Position numbers and translations under genes: made by a program. From Lepeophtheirus salmonis (taxonomy: Eukaryota; Arthropoda; Copepoda; Siphonostomatoida; Caligidae), in contig NC_052131.2 in assembly GCF_016086655.4 (NCBI RefSeq), positions 9,097,940 through 9,161,939 on the forward strand: a stretch of DNA of 64,000 bases, in the 5' to 3' direction. Positions 47,201 to 58,165 of the stretch are shown here, in pieces. How positions within the stretch are numbered: position 1 is the first letter of the stretch; every line of letters starts with the position of its first letter. Under the pieces are notes generated by a model. The model was not told the DNA's origin and searched no databases. It was given only the letters and a program-made list of their open reading frames with translations.

Positions 47201-48914
47201 TACAAAAAAAATGAGTCTCTAACATCTTTTATATTTTTTGGTATTTGTCACTTCTTTAAAAGGTATCAAACGCTTCAAACCAGGGGTACTAGCCTTATTC
47301 AATTATTTTTCTTTCAGAAAATTGAGAATGGACAATTGTGACAGTACTTCAGGTATGACATAAAATGATGAACTCAATTATATATGCAGTAACCTTATTA
47401 ATTCAAAACCAAATCGAATTAAAATGGTCAGAAATGCAAACAGCAGATATATTGAGCAAAATTATTTTAAAAAAATCCTTTGACAAGATGATTTTTAAGT
47501 AATAAAATATACTTTTCTAAAATATTATTTTATTGCTAATTTCGCTTCACCTTTTTCTCACACTCTACAAAGTGCCCATCCCTACTACTATTCATTTTCT
47601 TTGGGAATGGCTTATAATAATTCGATAAATAAAAAGTACTTTTGTGTGTTACTTATTGTATGGCATATTTTAAAATAGTAAAAATAAGAAAAGATATTCT
47701 GACGATAATTTTAATCAATTGATTTATCTGATTCATTGATTGCATTTAAGACATTTATGAACTGAACGTTTATAATCCTCCGTCGAATATTTGAGATGCT
47801 AGAAAATTGAAAAATACTTTAATTCATAAATATACAATCTGCTCTTTTATAATTGTTACAAAAATATTTTTTGATAGAGTCGGTCCTATAGCCTATAACT
47901 ATAACTACCTAGAAAACTACTTTTTTAAATTACAATTTTAAGCACAAGTACTTTTGTATTTGATAAATAACTCTACATTAATTAGGAGATTTATCTAAGG
48001 ATATTAATAATGTAGAACATTTTTTTTGCGAATGCCTGCAGCCTTTTTCTTGTCTCCCACTGTTAAAATGGTTCCCAAAATACATTATATAATTCATTTA
48101 CTGGATAGATAATAATACATGTTTAGTGGTGCGACGTTGACTAATTTCATAATACAATGGTTTCAATATTTTGGTACATATAATTATCATAAATGGAAAA
48201 TACAATATTTAACTTCATTCTATATAAAGTTATTACTTGATCATGTATAATATTTATATATTTTTAAAACATTAATAAAAAGCAATTTCAAACTTTCAAA
48301 AAACATATTTTAATTTCATGGTAGTGAATGATTTATGTAATGTATTATATTTAAATATATAAAATATACATATATAATATTTATATATATCAAAACATCC
48401 GTATTTGATGAGCTCTTTAGACATATCATTAATTATATAAATGCATATGTGTATAGTTAAAGTAATAATATATATATATCGAGTGCATGTTGGGGCTTTG
48501 TACAACTTGTAGATTGTACGAGTAAATTGTAAAAGTCATACTTTGTTTGTCTTATGACGCATATCCTCGTTCTTTGCTAAGATGGAGTAGAACTGATTAG
48601 ATTTACAGAATGGGCATCCTAAACTTGGAGTATTATTTAATTACGATGTTTTACTAAGCAACCAAACGCCAGTTGAAAAACAAAAACAAATCGGTTTTTG
48701 TAATATCCCATGTCTCGAATTAAAAATGTCGGAGTAACAAGGACAAATCTAACATGTAACGATCTCCTCGGCAACGGTATCAGTGCTGAGAAAGCTGGAG
48801 AAAGTGTTGCTATCTCCATCTATAGTGTTTGCAACATGAATAATTCAATTAAGGATGACAATGATACATATACCCAAGAAAAAACTAATATATGGTAGCA
48901 ACAATATAGCTGAC
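47201..48914. other. AT-rich stretch without a recognised gene
   Basis: Overlapping frames on opposite strands at 48637-48898 occur in a slightly less AT-rich patch that may belong to the mariner piece that follows, but no transposase wording was recognised there. TA runs occur at 48340-48395 and 48468-48480. Confidence 0.5.
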
Positions 48915-49130
48915 TTCTAACTTGCTTCTATGTGGCCTTCTTCCACCTCTAAACTCAATCCCCTAGACTTTTATGTTTGAGGTACTTTAGAGAAAAACCT
49001 CTAATCCAAATTTGAATTCTCTCTGTGCTGCCATTGTAACAGCAATGTACTCAAAGGACATGACCTTCATTATCAAGAGCTGCAAACCTGTTAGGCGGCG
49101 TGTACTTGGAGGTACTCAGGAATTATTTGC
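48915..49130 (+). pseudogene. Mariner transposase C-terminal fragment
   Basis: Plus-strand frames show LNSIPxTFMFEVL, corresponding to the SPDLNPLDFYVWGTL-type segment at about 48950-48990. In the next frame come SNPNLNSLCAAIVTAMYSKD and then MTFIIKSCKPVRRRV (about 49005-49100), the standard C-terminal helices of a mariner transposase. The remaining domains are missing. The sequence shared with 1650-1735 begins about 90 bases downstream and may be this family's 3' end. Confidence 0.72.
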
Positions 49131-49214
49131 TCCTATAGTATCATATTTATATTGGAAATTATATGAATTGCCAGAATGCTAAAAAAATACCAAAAATAAC
49201 ATTTTAAATTTGAC

Positions 49215-49290
49215 AATTTCAGGAATTTTTGGGAGGAGAACAGCTAAGCTCTCATGATGTTTTTAGTTTATTTTTTAACTTGATATAAAA
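49215..49290 (+). repeat. Dispersed repeat downstream of mariner C-terminus
   Basis: Imperfect match to 1650-1735: GACAATTT, GGAGAACAGCT, TGATGTTTT and an ATAAAACAAATATAAAT tail. Its position right after a mariner C-terminus suggests a transposon end, but the opposite TIR was not found. Confidence 0.4.
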
Positions 49291-49705
49291 CAAATATAAA
49301 TCTACTATTTCCCTTTCAGTTATCTCTTCTTCTAAAGTTTTCCTCATTGGTTGCAATAATTGGCGAAGGCTTTGGGTATTGCATTTGAAGGTATTATTTT
49401 CACAAGGATAATCTACTGTAACATTTCTGCATTGATTACAAATATCATTTAGCATTTTACATGTTACATTCAAATCATTTTCGGTAGTAATTACTTATTG
49501 CTTCGTTAATATATATCTGATTTTCAATTTTTTTACCATTTTCATAGATTAACAAGTTAGTACCCTTCTTTGACATCTGATTTTTTTTTTTTGAGTTTCC
49601 TTATGCACTCAAATATTTTATGCTCTTTTGCAATATTATTAAGACCAGTTCTGATCAATCTAGAGGGCTGAGAAGTAAATATGGGGCATGGTAATATAAA
49701 AAAAA
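49252..49705 (-). pseudogene. Probable LINE reverse-transcriptase upstream linker remnant
   Basis: The minus strand reads KEHKIFECIRKLKKKKSDVK (about 49570-49635), then after a frameshift NLLIYENGKKIENQIYINEA (about 49495-49555). After another shift comes a 73-residue open stretch ending TLEEEITEREIV (about 49300-49335). Non-LTR retrotransposons have this sequence of features between endonuclease and reverse transcriptase: a lysine-rich kinase-like -KKL, then a D-NG-xI-N linker, then an ITE-EI helix leading to KKLKNNKTPGPDG. The reverse transcriptase core would lie further left, but it is cut off by the mariner-related repeat near 49.25 kb. The assignment is by pattern only. Confidence 0.5.
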
Positions 49706-49824
49706 CTATATGAAAATTACTCATAAATGAAATTATTTACAATTTGACTATTGATATAAATAATGGATTATGATAAAACTTTAACTTGAAATTAGGTCAT
49801 TAGGTTATTTTTTTATTTTCAAAG

Positions 49825-50106
49825 TTAGACGTTCGTTTCCTCCGACGTATGAAGACTATTCTCACATGATCGTTTTTTAATTTCTTTTTCTGGACTTTCC
49901 CAACCTCGTTTTGTAATTTTCTTAGCTTTTAGAGTCGAATTTGTTATTTTCCAAACTACCATTTTCCAATCTTCTCCTAATTGCCCGTCCTTTGGTTTTT
50001 CAATTTCCTTGTTATTGCTATAATTATCTGTTCTATTAGTAGTTTCCTCATCTACAATGATTATTTCGACCTCATTTTCTCCTATAATCTTTCCAGGTAT
50101 AGGCAT
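49825..50106 (-). other. Charged 93-residue open frame, unassigned
   Basis: Unlike most frames in the window this one is not Phe/Tyr/Ile-dominated. It is rich in Glu, Lys and Thr, and contains VEIIIVDEETTNRTD and WKMVVWKITNSTLKAKKITK. It ends ENSLHTSEETNV. It begins with an ATG at 50104-50106. It may be an upstream part of the LINE remnant that lies 120 bases further left on the same strand, or an unrelated fossil. No family was recognised and no splice sites were defined. Confidence 0.3.
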
Positions 50107-51829
50107 CGTACATATTTTGCACTTAAAACATTACGTTCGCTGCATTTCAGAATGTATCTCTTATTTCGGTACTCTTTACATGTACATTTGTTTGTGTGTA
50201 TAAATTTGAGAAATTTTCTCTGGCTAACGTTGGAAATGATTATTCCGTAATCTTGGTTTGAGATTTTTATTTATTATAATGTTTTATTAGATTAGCTGCA
50301 AGCACTTGTGAGAGATAGAAAATCAGAAAAAATTCCACTCCGTTTATATTAACGATATAGGAAGAAGTTTCTCCGATGTTAATCCTCAATTCTACTTTGA
50401 TTCCAAAAATGACTTACGATGATAATTCCTAAAAAAAATCAAAGATACTCTCCGTCATTCATGAGCACACACACTTTATACTTAGATCTTATTTTCTTAA
50501 GAATTAAAGAATAATTAAAGCAGCTTCGAAAAATAAAACACTTTTGAGGTATCACCTACAAAATGTATTGTGCTTGTCTAAGATTATATTGTTGCTTTAG
50601 ACGATTTTTACAACTACTTTAGGTGAATAAAGTTGTATAATGCTAAAATATCAATTTTAATTGTTGAGGACATCAAAATCTGGAAAAACTACATACGATA
50701 TGATTTAAATGTTTAATTGATACTATATCTCCCCATTTGTTCTTATTGCTCAAAGGATTATTAAAGTAATATATATATTATAATACAAAACACAGCAACT
50801 AAATAAACGACCTCTTTCTTTCTATTCAATTAGCAACATGGGTTACAGATTCTATAGTATTTTTTAAGCCTCCCTATATCTTGCATCAACATAAATTTTC
50901 ATTAAATGCAAGTAAGGATACTAATATTTTTGTGAAGGAGTTACTTTGTTTTTGTGGCCAACATCATAAATAAAGAAAAGTATAAATTGAATTATATATA
51001 TTTTTTTCGCCTAACAAATGAAGGTTATGTCTCATTCAAATTAAAGCTAGTGTTGTAACGATGTCAACATTTTTGTACCGATTATAGAACTAAAAGAGTA
51101 ATGGTGAGACACAGTTGAAGACCAAATATTTTGTGGTGGGATCCTAACTGATTTTTTATTGACTGATGTGGACTAATATTTTGCTTCAGAAATGTTATCG
51201 GTTTTTTAATATTGATAACGATTTTATGTGGTACTTTTTAGGTTACATTATTAATATCAATGTTTTAGGGGTTAGTGGTGCTATAGGTCTAGAATCTAGT
51301 ACTAATTTTCGCATATACGCAACATTGGCCTCAACAAGTCAATTTTTCCATTTCATTCCCTAAAAAAATTAACATATGTTTTGTAAATATGCTCTTCTTA
51401 GTATTAATTTTTCAGGACGAACTAAAATAGTTGTACATAAACTTGACTAATATTTCAATAAAAAGTTACAACTTCGCAATAACTACATGCTCACGAAGAT
51501 ACTTATCCACATGGCAAAAAACAAAAAATGTTGAATGTGTGCAATATTTTGCATAATTTTGAAAAATGACTTTACTTTTGTACCAATGACATTATGTATA
51601 GTAACACAGTAATCTGAAAAATGAATTTTCTTTTCATTATTATTTAAATCCTGAGTATTAAAGTTCATTTCATAAATAGATTGCATTATATTAAAAACCT
51701 AATTTTATATTTTTGTGTGCTCAAAAAAGACGGAGAATATCTTTAGAGATTAGGTGCAAAGTTGCAATTGTATGCACTTGTTGGAATCAGACTAGAATTG
51801 AACAGCGACTTAACGGTAATTCTTTACGA
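50107..51829. other. AT-rich stretch with a possible repeat
   Basis: No gene is recognised. The block at about 51048-51210 is less AT-rich. It contains TAGTGTTGTAACGATG, reminiscent of hAT-type terminal sequences, and TTGACTGATGTGGACTAAT, similar to 18132-18155. Neither is enough to name an element. Confidence 0.45.
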
Positions 51830-51990
51830 TATCCTTGTTAATTTCCTTGTCTCCTTCCTGTTTTGTCACATTTGATTTTAGATGATGTTATGAAACGTCA
51901 TGATTATTATTCTTTATCTTCACCAAAACATTCTTCAAATTGTAAGGGTTACCATGTTTTGTTTTTCGATTTCTTTTTTATTTAACATGC
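51830..51990 (+). repeat. Dispersed repeat R2, copy 3
   Basis: Shares TTTCCTTGTCTCCTTCC and GATTTTAGATGATGTTAT-like text and the strongest block ACATTCTTCAAATTGTAAGG followed by GTTACCATGTT with 45946-45990. Orientation is the same as the other copies. Confidence 0.45.
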
Positions 51991-53224
51991 TCATTATACA
52001 CAAGATTTTCATCATTATACATAAAGTATTTATAAAGGATATTTAAATTTTGGGGTAGTCTAACGAAAGGTCAAGCAAAATGGATAAATTTCAGAAAAAA
52101 TATCTGGGGAACTTTGCTGGAATGTTTTAAAAATAAAAAAATACATTTGTTATTTGTTAATTAGTGAAAATATACTTTACTTGTAATTTTAAAGACAATT
52201 TTAATTTGTATTATGAAGATTTTAGTTTTTGAATTATAACTCAAAAACAAAAAAAAATCTTTTTATGTTTAGGTCACCATTTGTATCAAATATTACTATG
52301 AGGTTTGGAGTATGATAACGCTGATGACTGCACTAAATTATGTAACTGTGTATATACTTTCAGTTATATAGACATACAAAATTACAATGTGTACAATAAG
52401 GGTGTTTTTATGAGGGGGTTTCATCCATTTTTTCAAATTTTTAAACAGCTCATCGACAGAAATTGTGTAGTGCTATAAAGATAATTTGTATAAAATACAA
52501 ACTCAAGGGACTGGTTACAGAAATTCCCAATTCCATTATGTTTTTTCATATCATTGATTTCTTTTTTGAGGATGACTATTCCCATTCCCCCAATCTTACA
52601 ATAAACATATGTGACCTTATTTTTATAAGGAGTAATTATTGATTAAGTATTACTATTTTTGAAAAAATCGAAATATTATTATTTCACTGTTGGTGCATAA
52701 TTATTTTTTAGAAACTACAAAATTTGATTGCTGGTGCCTATAATTTTGTTTTAAATAAGAACAAAACTAGAACCCTTCGATAGTTATAGGTTAAAATAAA
52801 ATTAAGTTTATCCAAGAATCAAATTTCTGACCATAATTAGTAAGGATGGGGAAAATATTAATATAATCCATAAAATATATGCATAAAAAGTTTCTATGAA
52901 ACTAGTGAACTTCCAAAATACATTCAATTATCCCAAGATTTAGTGTAAGATCGTCTTTATAGTTATACAAATTTGTCAAATTATTTTGGGCAATTATTAA
53001 ATTTGAGGATATAAATCTTAATTATTTTTTAGTGTAAGAGTTTTTTTGTTTTTTTTTGGCATCCTGAATAGGATTTTTTTTCTCTTATACTGTTATCCTT
53101 ATTTTCTCATTCTAGAGGAAAGAATATGTAAGTTTGTATAATCAAAAATGTGTGTACTTATGAATTAACGCTGATATTAATGACTCTGAACAACATTGAG
53201 AAGCTGTTGTTGAATTATAAGGGT
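51991..53224. other. AT-rich stretch without a recognised gene
   Basis: No gene, RNA or element motif is seen. Confidence 0.55.
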
Positions 53225-53400
53225 AACTCCCACTTAGAATCGGAGTAAAATTGAGAATCGTCATCTGAGTCATTACTGCCTATCTCCTTGCTTGATAAAG
53301 AGATGGGCATGTGCTTGTTTCCTTCTTTTAATAGCTGTGTAGTGTAGATGCTTTGTTCTAGTAGATTAGTAAGGGTTACAATGTTGGTTTTGGGTTCGTT
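53225..53400 (+). repeat. Dispersed repeat R2, copy 4
   Basis: Contains AGAATCGGAGTAAAATTGAG, ATCTCCTTGCTTGATAAAGA, GGGCATGTGCTTGTTTCCTT, a TAGCTGTGTAGTGTAGATG segment and the terminal GGGTTACAATGTTGG. The order matches the other three copies, best with 45835-46000 and 33640-33860. Confidence 0.45.
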
Positions 53401-54509
53401 TTTTTACATGTCTAATGTGCTTTCGATTAACAACCCTAATTAAATGTATTTAAAAACCTATTAATCACAATACAACATTAGATTTCATTTTATTCTCTAA
53501 TCTTTTGAACTACAAAAAATGTTTTTGTAGCAAATTAATGAATATACATTTATAATAGTATGTTCAATTAATATTATGTATAGTTTGAGTATGTATATCT
53601 TCACTTTACAAGAAAATTATTCATTTTTTTTTGTTAGATGGGAGATAAACCTAACAATGCTCTCCCTTCATTTCTTCGTTATAAATAAGTATTTTCTTAA
53701 ATGTGTTTTTTATAGAATTCATTTTAATCCGATTCTCTTCTTTCCTTTCTATCTTTCTTTCAACATGTATTTTCCCTTTAAGTTTATAACCGTCTGTCTC
53801 TCAATAAACGTAGCAAAAAAAGAATAATAATAGTGATAAAGTTCTATGTATTTTCAAATATAATACAACAGATATCTGTATTTTACCTATGATGATATTA
53901 ATGTGATATTCACTCCCTATGTTGTGAAGATCAAAAAAAAGAAAACTTTTCTTCAAAAATATTTTCTTTTTCTTAATACTTTGTTATGCTTATATAAACA
54001 AAATTTGCAACTTATTTAAAAAAAAAAAAATAGGGAGAGAGTCTTAAAAACCAAACTAAGGTATGTAAAATGTGCAAAAAAATTGTACCATAACGTCTGT
54101 GATTTATGCGTTGTTTTTTAGCAGTGTACTAATTATTTTTATTATTAAGATAATATTAATAGTCCCGCAAAAATTTGTTATTTTTTCTTTTAAAATTTAG
54201 TGGCCGAGTGATTCTCTCCTTGGATCCATTTGCTGGAGTTTATCAGGATTTACACATAGGAAAAAATCGCAATAAATGCGGTAATTACCTATTTCATATA
54301 ATAAACTTCATTAAAATTAATTAAATTTAACGTTGAATACGTATTAATTGAAAGATCACTTGGTTTTATTAATAATACGGGTTATACATGGATAATAAAT
54401 GATGCATAAATGCTAAGCTCCAAAATGTTTCGAGTGATAGAATGAAACAACAACAGCATTCCTAGTCTCCTTTCTCTTTTTTTACCCCATACATACATAT
54501 TGTTATATA
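53401..54509. other. AT-rich stretch without a recognised gene
   Basis: The 83-residue frame at 53576-53827 is Phe-rich and unsupported. Nothing else is recognised before the mariner TIR at 54510. Confidence 0.55.
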
Positions 54510-54845
54510 TAGTGTAGGGCAACAAATGTGAACTGTTAATTAATGATTATTTCCTCATTACGATGAAAAAGTTTAATGATTATTTTTTGCTATTCTGGTT
54601 CCGCTGTTTTTTTTTTACATAACCGTCTAGTCCTTTGATCATCATGAGCGAGCAACAAGTAAAAGGCAGCGTATCTCAGATCTCCAAGATGCTAAAGTTG
54701 ATGTGATGCATATTACGGACATTGTTATTTAATCTAGGAGCCTGGTTTTTAAGTTGGCCAAGATGAAAAAAAAAAAAATGAGAACACCTCTCCAGGATTC
54801 CCGGAAGTGGAAGGCATAATTTAAAGAGGGATACGATCTTCTCCT
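54510..54845 (+). mobile_element. 5' part of a mariner split by an insertion
   Basis: The TIR-like start TAGTGTAGGGCAACAAATGT and the following leader, including TGATTATTTTTTGCTATTCT, align with the reversed right end of 14027-15163. A start codon at 54644 begins MSEQQVKGSVSQISKM; in the next frame the family wording KRQRISDL and DVMHITDIVI is read, the first helix-turn-helix. GSGRHNLKRDTIF ends at about 54840, after which homology stops. The 3' part of what appears to be the same element resumes at 57450 in the same orientation. Confidence 0.7.
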
Positions 54846-55139
54846 TACCCCATTACTTCCGAAGTATAGAAATAGTTTGATTTTTTTGATAAAATTTTGT
54901 AAAGAATTAGTACTATTAGTGCGTATATTAATATTCAAAATTTGGCCTGGAAAGATCTTGAACAAAAATATTTATACCTAAATTAAAATGATGGTATGAT
55001 AATAAATAGGGTTTTGACTAATTTTTCGTATTCTTTAATTCCAAAATAACTTTGTTGCCATAAATATCATAAAAAATATTTTCTTATATACATAGATACA
55101 AATTATTTACAAGTGTTGAATACAATACTTTTCAAAACA

Positions 55140-56826
55140 ATTAACACCCAAACCTATGTCACACTATTTACATCTATGTATGCATCTTGACGAATAAGAT
55201 CCGCAAACATTTCGTTTATTTGTTTGGACAATTAGATGCACTTCATTGTCCTAAAGTACAGAGAAATATTTGTTTTATGCTTTTAGTTTGACAAAATAAT
55301 AGTGTTAATATTTTGACCATGATTGGTTACCAAAGATTTTCTATACATTCGTGTAAAATCAATTTTTAGAATATTTAATTTCTCCTTTAAATTTAAAATT
55401 ACACCACTTATTCTATAAAAACACCAATTGGAACCATTTTTACATTTCCAAACCTATCATAAAATAAACAAGACCATTTTTTTCTTCGTAAACTAATTAT
55501 ACAGTTTGAAAACATATTATCCAATAGGTCAACTGCTCCATAGTGTAGTTGTAAATTTTTGCAAAAATGAAGCTGATTTATTTTAAGATTTTTTTTCGCA
55601 TCTCTGGAATATTGATTGCACTTTCGAATTGGATGTTTTTCAGTAATATTGTTAGTAATATAAACTGATCTGCCGTCTTTTCAAACAATGATTACTTTAT
55701 AATTATCGTTAAAACTGTACTTCATTTCCTCTTTTTTCATTTTCATTGATTCATTTCTTGATTGAATGGAAATTGAATAGTCTATTGGATATAACAGTAC
55801 TTAATAATGCAACATTTTACCTCTAAAGTTGTCCTGAGTTCAAAACTAATAAAAAAGTTATTTATCACCACCTTACAACCTTAAGATATTTGTTCTTTTT
55901 CAATTAGTCCATAAACAACATCTCTCCTTTGTCCCAATTCATAATAATTTAATTGTGGTTTGGCTCCTTTAAAACAAATGCAATGAAGAAGCTGAATGGA
56001 AGATGAAGCAAAAACCTAAATCTTAGACCCAAATATTGTTGGCCTTGATTTTCAGGTATTTTTTCATACTGTGGGGTCGAAAGTACTTTACCATCGGTTC
56101 ATCCAAACAAATATTGCCAGACTTTTCCCCATTTTTTATTTGTTTTGCAGTTCCGTTAATGGTTTCAAAGAGCATTGAAACTTTTCAAAAGGGATCGTGG
56201 AGATTCGGATAATTGTTGTTGTTGGAAAAATGTGTAGAAACTCATCAAGGGATATTTCGAGACATTCCTTTTTTTATCAAGATATTATTTGAGTCTTCCC
56301 GTCTTTTCCAATACTTTTTTTTTGTGTCACTTTGAGATAGCCACTTACGTACATGATGGCATCACTTGCTCGACTTGTATCGTTGTTCACCTTGTCACTA
56401 AAAGTTGTATTGTTTGAATGACAGGTATATCGTTTCGTCTCCATATTTTTTTTTATACACAGGTATCGAGAATGAATAATATTAAGAAGTCGTAGGTAGT
56501 TGTGGTATAATCAGTAACAAATAAATTCTTTAAGTTATTCAATTATTAATTTTATATTGAACAGGGACGGTTTTCTCATAACATTTTTATTTGTTTTAGC
56601 TTTAGGCTATCACTATCTGTTGAAAGATGGTATTCTCGTTCTATTTGTCAACAAATAAAAAAAAACATTTGATATACGTCTATGCTTAGATGTAATTGTA
56701 ATTTGTTTTGTTTTTTACAAACATGGGTTGAGTTTCATAGAAATTGGGATTTTAGTTTTCATCTAAGTCATCTTGATGATGAGTAGAAAGCTCAGTATCG
56801 GAGAACAATAAATATTTTCCCGACAT
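55140..56826 (-). pseudogene. piggyBac-like transposase remnant
   Basis: A possible start is ATG 56824-56826 (MSGKYLLFSDTELSTHHQDD, acidic as is usual for piggyBac N-termini). Near 56165-56270 decayed frames give KKGMSRNIP and NNNNYPNLHDPF, matching the -MSRNRF...HFSDN- region. Next comes GNICLDEPMVKYF with PHSMKKYLKIKANN (about 56040-56130), the first catalytic Asp block. KDGRSVYITNN-type text and QYSRDAKKN follow at about 55590-55680. MGAVDLLDNMFSN (inferred) with RRKKW (about 55465-55545) is the last-Asp block. Finally CGSYSSRCIHRCK and CDIGLGVNCFEKYC (about 55130-55205) form the Cys-rich zinc-binding C-terminus. Many stops and frameshifts are present. Flanking TTAA-ended TIRs were not identified. 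Confidence 0.8.
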
Positions 56827-57449
56827 TTCGGATATTTTTCAATTGCTTTTTCGTTAAACTTATTTTCATTTGGTTTGCTCATAAAGATCTTTGTATGGAA
56901 TTTCATTAAAGCCTGTAGATGCATCTTTTAATTTCTATAAATAATTGGTTTAATTAATTTCAACATGGATGTTAATTAATTGATGTAAAGCTTTCTTTAG
57001 AAAAATTTCAAAAATTAAAATCTTTGCAAAAGCATGTAGGAAAAATAAGATATTTATTGGGTTAATTCCCAAACATACATTTATGTACATACGAAATCTA
57101 GACATTATTAATTAATAATAATTATAAAATAAAACTGTAGCAAAAATAATTCATGTTTTAGGTGCATATCAATCCCTAATTTTAAAACATCAAAATCAAT
57201 GATGAAGGGTGTGTCTATTCCTTTTTAAGCTCAGAATGTTCGACTTTGCTCCAGAATGATCCATAATGCAAAGATTTAGAAACTATAAAGCACTTATTGA
57301 GCCAAAAATAATAATTAATGTTGAGGTGCTCATCATGTTTACTTACAATCAAAGAAACTGATGCTTTGTATCTAAAAACATAATTTCAAAAAAGGTAATT
57401 TTAACATACATATATTTACTCGTGGGAAGTGATGGGTTAAGTTTGGAAA

Positions 57450-58165
57450 ATAAAATAATGGAGAATTCCACTAAGTAGATGAATTGCCTCACCAACAACT
57501 TCTCTGTGGCTCTTAGGACCACCAGAAGACACAACTTAGGATTAATTTCTTTCACAAGGACCCCAATTCACATTCTGACAGAGGACATGAAAGCCAGGAG
57601 GCTCGAGAGCTGAAAGAAAATCATCATATAGATCAAGGCAAATGGGCAATAGTTATAATTTTCTTGGACAACAAGATTTTCACTGTTGATCAATTCCACA
57701 ACAACAGGAATGACTGCTTGCTTGCAGAAACAAAAGAAGAGGCCAGAAGGGTATACCATATCAAATATCCGGCCAAATAATGTTGTTCGACATTGAGGCA
57801 TATACATAATTCCTTTCAAGTGGATGTACAAAAACCGGGCAGAATGCCTACAGTGAGGTGCTTAGGTACACCATCTTGCTATGGCTGAAGATCAACTACT
57901 TGTAAACTACTTGAGGACTAAGGACGGCCAAAAGTTCTTCACAGATTACATGGCTCGATTCTGGTCCAAAGAGTTATCGCCCCCTTACTCACCAGATTTG
58001 AAAATACTGTACTTTTTTATATGGGCATTTTGGAGATAGAAACCAACAGGACTTCACACCCAAATGTGGATTCACTGAAAACCTCTTTCGAGGCTCTATA
58101 GGACAACATGTCAGAGGAGTTTGTCATCAACTCCTGCATGACCTTCAGGTGACGTGTAAAGATTG
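57450..58165 (+). pseudogene. 3' part of split mariner transposase
   Basis: Reads NFSVALRTTRRHNLGLISF, then LTEDMKARRLERxKKIII (about 57573-57625), then FLDNKIFTVDQFHNNRNDCL (about 57659-57720). In the last, the first catalytic Asp is kept but the usual following Glu is Asn. EEARRVYHIKYPAK comes next. The second catalytic segment (QDGAPAHT) is missing or unreadable. TDYMARFWSKELSPPYSPDL (about 57944-58000) follows, but the third catalytic region reads ILYFF where the family has PLDF, so the last Asp is lost. C-terminal text (NMSEEFVINSCMTFR in a shifted frame) ends near 58162. The right TIR was not found. The 87-residue minus frame at 57568-57831 is antisense. Confidence 0.78.
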
